64,000 nt of DNA from Ignavibacteriales bacterium. GTDB taxonomy: Bacteria > Bacteroidota > Ignavibacteria > Ignavibacteriales > Ignavibacteriaceae. The stretch covers positions 113,675 to 177,674 of the forward strand of contig JADJIA010000014.1 in NCBI GenBank assembly GCA_016707285.1. Reading direction: 5' to 3'. Both the position numbers and the translations under genes were made by a program. The notes beneath the pieces are model-generated. The model did no database searches. It had not been told where the DNA came from and saw nothing but the letters and a program-made list of their open reading frames with translations. Shown piece by piece: positions 54,372 through 62,997 of this stretch. Each line of letters opens with the position of its first letter. Positions within the stretch are counted from its first letter, which is position 1.

Positions 54372-56734
54372 GTGAAAACTAATTATACAAAGGTTGCTTA
54401 CTGCACAATATTACTCTTTTTATTTAACATAACAATATTTTCCCAGGATAATTGGACATGGCTGAACCCCAAACCGATGGGGAGCAGCGTCGAATCTTGC
54501 GGGTATTTCCCCGGCACCAACACCATAATAGCAGTTGGAGCCAGCGGGCTAATAATGCGCTCCACCGATAATGGCGCAAACTGGAGCCATATCAATTCAA
54601 ATCTTAGTTCTAAACTTAATTCCGTCTCTGTTATAAATTCCACCACTGCATATGTGGCTGGGGATGATATAACCCTTATTAAAACCACTGATGCGGGAGT
54701 TACCTGGATGGCCGTTTCAACAACTGGCATATCGGGTAGTATTGCACAGGTACAGTTTCTTAATTTATTATCAGGATATGCCCGGATAGCAAATGCTGTA
54801 TATTATACCTCGGACGGTGGAAGCAATTGGACAGATTTATCAATAAGTACGAATTATGGCAGTCTCACTTCGATACTCGCAATTTCCAATAGCGAACTAT
54901 ATATTGGGACAAGTACTGGGTATGTGTTTAGGTCTCCATCACCCACTCCGCCTGTTGAACCCGTTTGCTCCAGTTCGGTGGTCTCAATAAAACAATTTGA
55001 TGGCAAATTAATAGCTGTAGGTTATGATCAACAAATAATGTACTCAACAGACAACGGATCAAATTGGTTGGTTTGCTCGGGTACATTTGCTGGCTTAAGC
55101 TTTAAGGATGCTGCTGTCCTCGCAAATGACTTGATGATTGCATTCACCTCCACCGCACAGATTGTCAAGTCAACAGATGGCGGCATATGGAGTACTACCT
55201 CTACTCTCACTTCAGATGGTTTAAATCAGCATCTGGCAATTTCTCAGGAAATAGTATTCTACTTGGAAGCAATGGAGTTCAATATACAACAGTGCCAATT
55301 CAGGATTAACCTGGACAAAAACCTCAACCACCAACTCATCAGGGATACTAAGGTCTATCACCTCTAATGGTTCTAATATTTTGGCATCGGAGGATAATGG
55401 TCTGATCCTCCGATCAACTAATGAAGGGACAGATTGGACAACCATCTCTGCCGCGGGTGGGACAACCATCCAGGACATCAAATTTGCGAACTCAAATACA
55501 GCTTTTTTTAGTCGCGGTGCCAAATTCTATAAATCTACCGATGCCGGAGCGACATGGAGCCTCAAAAGACTTTCTTCCTTCAGTCACTCTCTATGAATTG
55601 GCATGTTTTAATGAAAGTGATATCATAGTCGCCGGTTCGGTACAAACAACTTATCGATCCATTGATGGCGGTGAAACCTGGAGTGATACAAATCAAGTCC
55701 CGGTAGCAGGTACTCTGAATACTGTATTTGCTTTAGAGGGCACTTCCTCAGCTTACTGTGCAGGCACTTCCGGGAAAGTATTTAAATCAAACGATAAAGG
55801 CGCTATATGGACTTTGGCCGGGAATGCTGCAGGGACCATCAACTCCATCTGGTTTCCAACTCCTGCTATTGGCTGGGCCGTTGGTAATTCAGGTAAAATC
55901 TACAAGTCCGTAAATTATGGTGGAAGTTGGAGTACCACAACATCCATCACCTCAAACGATCTCCAATCTGTTCGGTTCTCGGATGCCAACAACGGAATCA
56001 TCGTTGGATATGGTGGTGTTATCCTCAAAACCACGGACGGTGGCACCACTTGGACAAAATCTGCTCAGGTCACAGGAAATCACTTACTAAGTGCAACACT
56101 TATTGATGGCTCCACAACTTTAGCGGTTGGTTATGCCGGCAACATAATCAAATCCTCCAATGCTCCCCTCCCGGTGGAACTTGTATCCTTCACTGCATCA
56201 GTAAGAAACAATTTAGTAAACCTCAACTGGGAAACAGCAACAGAAGTTGACAACTACGGATTCGAAATCGAAAGGAAAGACAAAAACTCTGACTGGACAA
56301 AAATCGGCTTCATTGAGGGACACTTCACTTCCAACTCCCCAAAATACTATATGTTCTCTGACAAACCAACAGGTTCCTCAAAATATTCCTATCGCCTGAA
56401 ACAAATCGATAACGATGGCAAATTTGAGTACTCAGGAATCGTGGAAGTTGATCTATCCGGAATGTTACCTAAAGATATCGAAATAAAAAACTTCCCGAAT
56501 CCGTTTAACCCTGAAACAAATATAAACATCAAACTGCCTGAAACTGCACAAACAACAGTTGAACTCTATAACTCAACAGGTGAAAAGATATTCACAATCT
56601 ACAAAGGCAAACTCGATGTTGGAACAACACTCTCACTCAAAGTGGACGGCTCAAACCTCCCCTCAGGAGTATATCTAATTAATGTTTCAGCCGGTAAATA
56701 TCGAAAAACTCATAAAATCCTGCTTATGAAGTAG
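54372..56734 (+). pseudogene. Frameshifted Ycf48/BNR-repeat surface protein with T9SS domain
   Basis: From a GTG at 54372 a signal peptide and the blades MRSTDNGANWSHINSNLSSK, VYYTSDGGSNWTDL and MYSTDNGSNWLV can be read. Near 55240, 55300 and 55570 the frame changes. The blades continue as NSGLTWTKTS, LRSTNEGTDWTTI and KSTDAGATWSL, and then, in the final frame, YRSIDGGETWSDT, a PVELVSF stalk and the tail NFPNPFNPETNINI to KILLMK. Three frameshifts in one gene argue for decay. The intact 3' part from about 55570 could still be made only if a start existed there. Repaired, the protein would exceed 780 residues. Confidence 0.8.
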
Positions 56735-57184
56735 GACCTCACCCCTGACCCCTCTCCTAGGAGGAGAGGGGAACCATAGCAATTAAATAATAGAGTATAA
56801 AACCTGAACTCATCCTCCCTCTTCTTTTCTTCTTTTAGGAGACTGGTAAGAGGTGATGTTCGTTTGCAGACCTAATAGACAATCAAAAACTTAAGCCTAA
56901 TCCTCCCCTCGCCTTATAGGAGACCGGTAAGAGGTGATGTTCGTTGGCAGACCTAATAGACAATCAAAAACTTAAGCCTAATCCTCCCCTCGCCTTTTAG
57001 GAGACTGGTAAGAGGTGATGTTCGTTGGCAGACCTAATAGACAATCAAAAACTTAAACCTAATCCTCCCTCTTCTTTTAGGAGACTGGTAAGAGGTGATG
57101 TTCGTTGGCAGACCTAATAGACAATCAAAAACTTAAGCCTAATCCTCCCCTCGCCTTATAGGAGAGGGGTCGGGGGTGAGGTCC
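56734..57184. mobile_element. MITE-like element with 25-bp terminal inverted repeats
   Basis: The left end (56734-56758, starting GGACCTCACCCC and ending GACCCCTCTCCT) is the reverse complement of the right end (57160-57184) at 24 of 25 positions. The 451-bp interior contains no ORF but holds a tandem array of about 81 bp per unit. The left end begins within the stop codon of the preceding gene. No target-site duplication is evident. It looks like a small non-autonomous element or a composite of the C/G-rich repeat family; no transposase is in the window. Confidence 0.55.
56806..57160 (+). repeat. Tandem array, four units of about 81 bp
   Basis: The landmark AGGAGA(C/G) recurs at 56837, 56918, 56999, 57079 and 57160, giving periods of 81, 81, 80 and 81. 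Units share GGTAAGAGGTGATGTTCG, GCAGACCTAATAGACAATC and AAAAACTTAAGCCTAATCCT with few substitutions. Near identity suggests recent amplification. Confidence 0.85.
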
Positions 57185-57290
57185 GCTCTTTGCCCTTTCA
57201 CAATTTTGTCGTAACTTTACGACACTAAAATTTAAAAATTCCGAAAAATGATTAGAATTGAACCGCAAAGCAAGATAGATGAATAAAGCA

Positions 57291-57333
57291 ATCTGTGAAA
57301 ATCCGTTAAATCCGTCTCATCCGTGTTCTAATC
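57291..57333 (+). repeat. ATCCGTG-type repeat upstream of an epimerase gene
   Basis: ATCTGTGAAAATCCGTTAAA is followed by TCCGTCTCATCCGTGTTC. It ends 7 bp before the start codon of the epimerase gene. The stretch 57185-57290 before it shows no feature. Confidence 0.75.
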
Positions 57334-57340
57334 CTGATAT

Positions 57341-58402
57341 ATGCGTCTCCTAATAACAGGCGGGGCCGGCTTCATCGGCTCACACATGGCGGAAAACTTC
57401 GTAAATAAAGGGTGGGAAGTGGTGGTTCTCGACAATTTCCTCACAGGAAAACGCGAAAACCTCTCCCATATCTCCGGAAAACTTAAAATAGTGGAAGGTG
57501 ATATCCGAAATGCCTCCATCGTAAACGAAGTTATGGAAGGATGTGACGCGGTAATCCACCTCGCAGCTCTCGCATCAGTTCCCGCATCATTTAACGATCC
57601 TGTCGGAACTTACGAAGTAAACTTCATGGGCACACAAAATGTACTCGAGGCGGCACATCAAAACAAAGTAAAACGGGTAACATTTGCATCCTCATCTGCG
57701 GTATATGGCGATACACAAACCTTCCCCATAACCGAAGAAAACCCCGATAACCCCCTTTCCCCATACGGAGTAAGTAAACTCCTCGGCGAAAAACTTTGTC
57801 GGTTTTATAACACAGCATTTGGACTCTCAGTCGTCATCTTCCGGTTTTTTAATGTATATGGTCCCCGGCAAAACCCCTTTTCGGAATATTCAGCCGTAAT
57901 CCCCAAATTCCTCAGCATCATCAAAGACGGCGGAACCCCCACAATCTTCGGCGACGGCGAACAAACCCGTGATTTTATATATATCTCCGATCTCGTCCAT
58001 GCTCATGAGAAAGCGTTGGATGAAGTCACGGAGTCACAAGATTATGGAGTCACGAAGTCACAGAGTCACAGAATCACAGAATCCCAATATTTACTTAGAG
58101 ACTTCGAAACCAACCCGAAGGGTGTGACTTCGAGACTTCGTGACTCTGTGACTTTCCCGGTCTCTGCGTCCCCCCTAAATCTCGGATCCGGCGAAAAAAC
58201 CTCCCTGAACGACCTGATAAAAATCATCTCCCGGAAGCTCGGAACAACCGTAACACCAAAATATGACCCTCCTCGTTCAGGTGATATACTTCACAGCTAT
58301 TGTGATATTTCTCGAATTAACGATATTTTAACATTCAAACCTCAAGTTTCCATGGAAATTGGTATTGAAAAAATGCTCAAATATTATAACTTAGCAGACT
58401 AA
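57341..58402 (+). CDS. Nucleotide-sugar 4-epimerase-like SDR with an in-frame repeat insertion
   Basis: 353 residues. The extended-SDR fold is clear: LLITGGAGFIGSHMAENFVN, VIHLAALASVPASF, FASSSAVYGDTQTFP with the Ser, and the YxxxK pair in SPYGVSKLLGEK, followed by FRFFNVYGPRQNPFSEYSAV. Homology with UDP-glucose/UDP-GlcNAc 4-epimerases and decarboxylases is strong. Between DLVHAHEKAL and LNLGSGEKTSLNDL, where relatives have about 10 residues, an insert of about 45 residues (from 228) is encoded by GTCACGAAGTC-type repeats. The frame is kept, so the gene is probably expressed. Next gene: TviB/WbpO-like dehydrogenase, 20 bp downstream. Confidence 0.83.
   Translation: MRLLITGGAGFIGSHMAENFVNKGWEVVVLDNFLTGKRENLSHISGKLKIVEGDIRNASIVNEVMEGCDAVIHLAALASVPASFNDPVGTYEVNFMGTQNVLEAAHQNKVKRVTFASSSAVYGDTQTFPITEENPDNPLSPYGVSKLLGEKLCRFYNTAFGLSVVIFRFFNVYGPRQNPFSEYSAVIPKFLSIIKDGGTPTIFGDGEQTRDFIYISDLVHAHEKALDEVTESQDYGVTKSQSHRITESQYLLRDFETNPKGVTSRLRDSVTFPVSASPLNLGSGEKTSLNDLIKIISRKLGTTVTPKYDPPRSGDILHSYCDISRINDILTFKPQVSMEIGIEKMLKYYNLAD
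58022..58155. repeat. GTCACGAAGTCACAGAGTC repeat inserted in frame in an epimerase gene
   Basis: The left arm (58022-58083) is a chain of GTCACGGAGTC/GTCACGAAGTCACAGAGTC steps. The right arm (58123-58155) carries the reverse complement, GACTTCGAGACTTCGTGAC then TCTGTGAC, giving a long inverted repeat. The same motif is intergenic at 59732-59766. Confidence 0.85.
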
Positions 58403-58422
58403 ATAAATTAATTTAATTGAAA

Positions 58423-59727
58423 ATGTCAGACTACAAAAAACAACTACTTCAGAAAATAGAAAACAGATCACTCGTCATCGGCGTTATTGGTCTTGGATAT
58501 GTAGGACTCCCCCTCGCAGTCGAATTTGGTAAAAAATATAAAGTTATCGGCTTCGATATCAACACAAAACGAGTTGAAGAACTCAAACAAGGTGAAGATA
58601 AAACTCTCGAAGTTGAGGCTGAAGAACTTAGCGAAGCAATTCACCTGAAATATTCCTACGATAAGGAAGAACTTCGCGAAGTGGATCTGTTTATTGTTAC
58701 CGTTCCGACTCCAGTTGACGATTTTAAAATCCCCGATCTCACTCCCCTCATAAAGGCAAGTGAAACAGTGGGAAGTGTGATCAAACCTGGGGCAATTGTT
58801 GTTTATGAATCCACTGTTTACCCCGGCTGCACCGAAGATGACTGCATCCCCGTGGTTGAAAAACAGAGTGGATTAAAGTTTAACGAAGATTTCTTCGCCG
58901 GCTATAGCCCCGAAAGAATCAATCCCGGTGACAAAGAACACCGCGTAAGCACAATTAAAAAGGTAGTAAGCGGAAGCACACCTGAAATTGCTTTTGCTGT
59001 AAATGAACTTTATAAAACTGTTATAATTGCAGGTACACATCTCGCCACCTCAATCAAGGTTGCAGAAGCTGCAAAAGTAATTGAAAACACACAACGCGAC
59101 ATCAATATCGCATTTGTGAACGAACTCTCGATGCTCTTTACCAAAATGGGTATCGATACAGTGGAAGTGTTGGAAGCTGCCGGAACCAAATGGAACTTCC
59201 TTCCATTCCGTCCCGGACTTGTAGGTGGTCATTGTATTGGAGTTGATCCCTATTACCTCACTCACAAAGCAGTAAATGTTGGCTACCACCCCGAAATGAT
59301 TCTTGCCGGTCGCAGAATAAACGACGGTATGGGGGCATTTATCGCATCCCAATTTGTAAAGCTCCTCATAAAAGGGGGTTACAAAATTCACGGAAGCAAA
59401 GTGCTCGTACTCGGAATAACATTTAAAGAAAATTGTCCCGATATCCGTAACTCAAAAGTTATCGATATCATAAGAGAATTAAAAGAGTTTGGCTGCGAAG
59501 TTAGTATATGTGACCCTCTCGCAGACTCTGAAGAAGTTAAACACGAATATGGTGTGGAACTCACAACCTGCGATAAAATGCAAAGTGCAGAATACGACGG
59601 AATGATCCTCGCGGTCGCACATGACGAATTTAAATCGCTTGATGTCCCATCCCTGAAAAAGAAAAACATAGTACTCTACGATGTTAAATCCTTCTTCGAC
59701 AAAGAATTAGTAGATGAGCGTTTATGA
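58423..59727 (+). CDS. UDP-N-acetyl-hexosamine 6-dehydrogenase (TviB/WbpO type)
   Basis: About 434 residues from the ATG at 58423. NAD binding is by IGVIGLGYVGLPLAVEFGKK. The catalytic region contains AGTKWNFLPFRPGLVGGHCI followed by GVDPYYLTHKA, with the active-site Cys in GGHCIGVD. VLGITFKENCPDIRNSK and VVSGSTPE are also diagnostic. The wording of the GTKWNFLPF block is that of TviB/WbpO enzymes, which oxidise UDP-GlcNAc or UDP-GalNAc to the uronic acid. With the flanking epimerases it would supply UDP-GalNAcA or UDP-GlcNAcA for the polysaccharide; UDP-GlcNAcA could also feed the Wlb pathway at 10.1-12.9 kb (inference). Confidence 0.9.
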   Translation: MSDYKKQLLQKIENRSLVIGVIGLGYVGLPLAVEFGKKYKVIGFDINTKRVEELKQGEDKTLEVEAEELSEAIHLKYSYDKEELREVDLFIVTVPTPVDDFKIPDLTPLIKASETVGSVIKPGAIVVYESTVYPGCTEDDCIPVVEKQSGLKFNEDFFAGYSPERINPGDKEHRVSTIKKVVSGSTPEIAFAVNELYKTVIIAGTHLATSIKVAEAAKVIENTQRDINIAFVNELSMLFTKMGIDTVEVLEAAGTKWNFLPFRPGLVGGHCIGVDPYYLTHKAVNVGYHPEMILAGRRINDGMGAFIASQFVKLLIKGGYKIHGSKVLVLGITFKENCPDIRNSKVIDIIRELKEFGCEVSICDPLADSEEVKHEYGVELTTCDKMQSAEYDGMILAVAHDEFKSLDVPSLKKKNIVLYDVKSFFDKELVDERL

Positions 59728-59731
59728 TTAG

Positions 59732-59766
59732 GAAAGTCACGAAGTCACAGAGTCACGAAGTCGCAG
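59732..59766 (+). repeat. GTCACGAAGTC repeat, intergenic copy
   Basis: AAAGTCACGAAGTCACAGAG continues TCACGAAGTCGCAGAG. Same family as the insertion at 58022-58155. Confidence 0.85.
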
Positions 59767-59768
59767 AG

Positions 59769-59812
59769 TTCACCTCACCCCTGACCCCTCTCCTAAAAGT
59801 AGAGGGGAATAA
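59769..59812 (-). repeat. C/G-rich hairpin repeat, reverse orientation
   Basis: CACCTCACCCCTGACCCCTC, then TCCTAAAAGTAGAGGGGAA: the reverse complement of the element at 9927-9976, including the TAAAAGTAGAGGGG loop. Confidence 0.8.
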
Positions 59813-59830
59813 TGGTTTGAACTGCAATAT

Positions 59831-59876
59831 CCCATCCGTGAAATCCGTGTTAAATCCGTGTAATCCGTGGAACTAT
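59831..59876 (+). repeat. ATCCGTG-type repeat upstream of the second epimerase gene
   Basis: Consecutive CATCCGTGAAATCCGTG, TTAAATCCGTG and TAATCCGTGGAACTAT steps. It ends 20 bp before the start codon and shares GTGTAATCCGTGGAACTAT with the copy at 53463. Confidence 0.8.
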
Positions 59877-59896
59877 AAAAATGAAATGGTGGTAGC

Positions 59897-60826
59897 ATGA
59901 AGTTTCTCGTAACAGGCGGTGCCGGGTTCATCGGCTCAAACATCGTTCTTGAGCTACTGAAACAAGGGCACAGCGTTCGTGTACTCGACAATTTCTCCAC
60001 GGGGCGCCGCAGAAACCTCCTCGGACTTGAAAACGACATCGAACTTATGGAAGGTGATATCCGCAGTTACCACACAGTGGCACAGGCAGTGCGCGGAGTT
60101 GAAGCTATTCTTCACCAGGCGGCACTTCCATCCGTTCCCAGATCGATAAACGACCCGATCTCAACAAACGATGTGAATGTCGGTGGAACATTAAATCTCC
60201 TCGACGCTGCACGCGGTTCAGGAGTAAGAAGAGTGGTTTTTGCCTCCTCTTCATCAGTTTATGGCGATACACCCGAATTGCCAAAACACGAAGGAATGAC
60301 ACCAAACCCGATGTCCCCTTATGCAGTATCAAAACTTACGGGTGAATATTACATGAAAGTTTTTCACCGCCTCTATGGACTCGAGACAATCGCCCTCAGA
60401 TATTTTAATGTGTTTGGTCCAAATCAGGATCCCACATCACAATACTCGGCGGTAATCCCAAAATTCATAACCGCGATGAAAGAAGACCGTCAGCCCGTAA
60501 TTTACGGTGATGGTACACAAAGCAGAGATTTTACATTCGTCTCAAATGTTGTGAACGCGAACCTTCTCGCTGCCACAAAACAATTGGACGACTACGGACT
60601 CGTGATGAACATCGCGTGCCATGAACGAATCTCCCTAAACGAACTTATCGGGGAACTCAACAAAATCCTCGACAAAAACATAAAACCCATTTACGAATCC
60701 GCCCGCCCCGGCGATGTAAAACACTCCTTCGCAGCAATTGAACTTATAAAAGAGAAGTTGGGGTTTGAAGTGGGGGTAAGGTTTGATGGTGGAGTAAGGT
60801 TAGTAACACAGAATTTTGAAGGCTAA
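59897..60826 (+). CDS. UDP-N-acetylglucosamine 4-epimerase-like protein (TviC/WbpP type)
   Basis: 309 residues. KFLVTGGAGFIGSNIVLELL binds NAD. LHQAALPSVPRSINDPISTN, FASSSSVYGDTPELPKHEG, SPYAVSKLTGEYYMKVF (Tyr and Lys of the catalytic triad) and LRYFNVFGPNQDPTSQYSAV match TviC/WbpP and related 4-epimerases. The Ser of SVYGD completes the triad. It would interconvert UDP-GlcNAc(A) and UDP-GalNAc(A) together with the dehydrogenase upstream. The protein is complete and lacks the insertion present in its paralogue at 57341. It is the last intact gene before the decayed cassette. Confidence 0.87.
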   Translation: MKFLVTGGAGFIGSNIVLELLKQGHSVRVLDNFSTGRRRNLLGLENDIELMEGDIRSYHTVAQAVRGVEAILHQAALPSVPRSINDPISTNDVNVGGTLNLLDAARGSGVRRVVFASSSSVYGDTPELPKHEGMTPNPMSPYAVSKLTGEYYMKVFHRLYGLETIALRYFNVFGPNQDPTSQYSAVIPKFITAMKEDRQPVIYGDGTQSRDFTFVSNVVNANLLAATKQLDDYGLVMNIACHERISLNELIGELNKILDKNIKPIYESARPGDVKHSFAAIELIKEKLGFEVGVRFDGGVRLVTQNFEG

Positions 60827-60840
60827 CAGAATAACAAATG

Positions 60841-61722
60841 ACAGACTTTTTAAAAGATAAAAGAATCCTTATAACAGGCGGAACAGGCTCATTTGGTAAC
60901 GCATTTGTTACAAGGGCACTAAACGGAAATGACCCAAAAGAAATTGCTTGATTTTCAGTCTTGATGAAAAAACAACACGACATGAGAGAAATAAATTTAA
61001 AACGATAAAAGATTGGCACTTTCATCATTGGGGAGTTCGTGACGGGGAATCTGTATTTCCATGTTATGAGGAATAGATTATACTTTCCAAACAACACTTA
61101 AACAAGTGCCAACAGGAGAGTTTTTTCCCTTCGATATGGTCAAAACAAATGTTATTGGCTCCCGAAATGTTTTGGATGCTGCCGAACATTGGAATATTAA
61201 AAAAATGGTTGTCCTCAGCACAGATAAAGCCGTTTATCCTATTAATGCCATGGGAATGTCCAAGGCCATGATGGAAAAACTTATGCTTGCCAAAGCAAGG
61301 GCAAAATACTCTGATACAGTTTTTTGTGGAGTGAGATATGGCAATGTTATGTATTCGCGCGGTTCGGTTTTGCCTCTCTTTGTAGAGCAAATTAGTCGAA
61401 ACATGCCATTTACTGTGACTCACGTCTGAATATGACACGATACCTTCTCCCTCTGCCAGTTGCAATTGAGCTTGTAATATTCGCTCTTGAACATGGTGAA
61501 AACGGTGATATCCTTGTCAGGAAATCTCCCGCCGCTACTGTTACAGATATGGCTGAAGCTATGAAAAATATTTTCAAGTATGACAAAGGCATAAAGTCGA
61601 TCGGTATCAGGGAGGGTGAAAAAATGCATGAAACCCTTGTAACCCGAGAAGAATTGATGAAAGCCGTTGAATATGATAACTATTATCGTGTAAAAAATCT
61701 AATGCAACTCGACCTACAGTAA
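60841..61722 (+). pseudogene. Decayed capE/wbjB-like UDP-GlcNAc 4,6-dehydratase/5-epimerase gene
   Basis: An ATG and FLKDKRILITGGTGSFGNAF open the frame, which stops after 37 codons. Further pieces in other frames are FSLDEKTTRHE, then KQVPTGEFFPFDMVKTNVIG, SRNVLDAAEHWNIKKMVVLS, STDKAVYPINAMGMSKAMME and RYGNVMYSRGSVLPLFVEQI. After a stop the frame resumes with MTRYLLPLPVAIELVIFALE. About 30 codons near 61065 seem missing compared with the family. It would have started UDP-L-FucNAc synthesis. At least three lesions; either a true relic or poor sequence near a contig end. Confidence 0.75.
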
Positions 61723-61723
61723 A

Positions 61724-62992
61724 TATTATGAAGAGGAGAATCCAATTCAACTTGCTGCAGAAGGCTATACCTCGAAAATACTTACAGATTGTCTTTGCAG
61801 GAAACCATTGATCTGATGCAGCAGGGCTTGATGAGATCAAGCTGCTCTCAGCAGTAAACATACTGAAGTGGTGTAAATGTTGCAGATCAGAGTTGGAATT
61901 ACAGTTTCTGACGGTTTTGTAAGGTAAAACCTTCTACTTTTTACAAAGCAAGAAGGATCAAATTGAGGTTATTGATTTTAGATTGAATGAGTTGACCAAT
62001 TCAATAAAATGTGTGATTTTGGCACATTCTGATACAATCGTTCACCTTGCCGGGGTAAACCGGCACGAAGATGAAAATATCTTTTGATCGAAATATCCAC
62101 CTGGCAAAATTACTATGTGAAGCGGCTGAAAAAGTAAATTGTTCACCTGATATCGTTTTTTCCGCCAACACTCAAGGAATCTCTTACATATTAGGGAGTG
62201 CAAAGAGAAGCCCGACTTTGATTAGTGGACTGGTGCCAAAGAAATGGCACAAACTTTACAGGTTTGATTATTCCAAATGTTTACGGTCCTTTGCGGTAAA
62301 CCGTTTTATAATTCATTATAGCGACATTTTGTCATCTTTTGGCAGAGGGTAAACAACCACAAATTCAGATAGACGGGTCAGTTGGACTTATATATGTGTT
62401 AGAGGTTATCAATAAAATCTATAGTTTTTATAGTTGCCCCAAAAAGTAATCCGGAACATAACCTTGAAGTTACAGCAAGAACATAAGTTTCTGAAGTATT
62501 GGAGAAATTAAATACATTTTGTAAGATTATATGTGAAGGAAGCAGGAATTCCGGAACTGAACAGTTATTTTGATATTACACTTTTTAATACATTAAGAAC
62601 TTATTTGTTACCGGATTTCTACCCGTTTAACCTTATAAAAAGGGTGGATAACGGGGATTCTTAACAGAGATAATTAAAGAAAACACCGGCGGACAGGTTT
62701 TTTATTCCCTTACGAAGCCGGGTATTATCAGAGGTAATCATTATCACACAAACAAAATTGAAAGATTTTGTGTGCTTCAGGGTGAAGCTCAAATAAAGTT
62801 GAGAAGAATTTGTGATAGTGAAATTATTGAATACAAAGGTTTCGGGCGAAACCCTGTAATTGTTGATATGCCAAATTTATTACACCGCCACTAATATCCA
62901 AAACACTTCGGTCCATCAGACCTTTTAACTCTGTTTTGGAACATAAAAATTTAGATCCGGAAAACCTGGACACAATTTTTGAAGAAGTATAG
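61724..62992 (+). pseudogene. Decayed capF/wbjC-like reductase-cupin gene
   Basis: Scattered pieces follow the order of CapF. A reductase part is recognisable in VILAHSDTIVHLAGVNRHED, IHLAKLLCEAAEKVNCSPDI, GLIIPNVYGPF and EGKQPQIQIDGSVGL. A C-terminal cupin part is recognisable in GGQVFYSLTKPGIIRGNHYH, VLQGEAQIKLRRI and DPENLDTIFEEV before the TAG at 62990. Many stops and frame changes separate them, and the N-terminal Rossmann motif is not readable. In intact form the protein makes UDP-L-N-acetyl-talosamine-type intermediates. Confidence 0.7.
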
Positions 62993-62997
62993 ACGAT

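Noticed and set aside
56837..57160. Regular array with constant period, possible CRISPR
   Set aside because: The whole 80-81 bp unit is conserved, with no alternation of short repeats and unique spacers, and there are no cas genes nearby.
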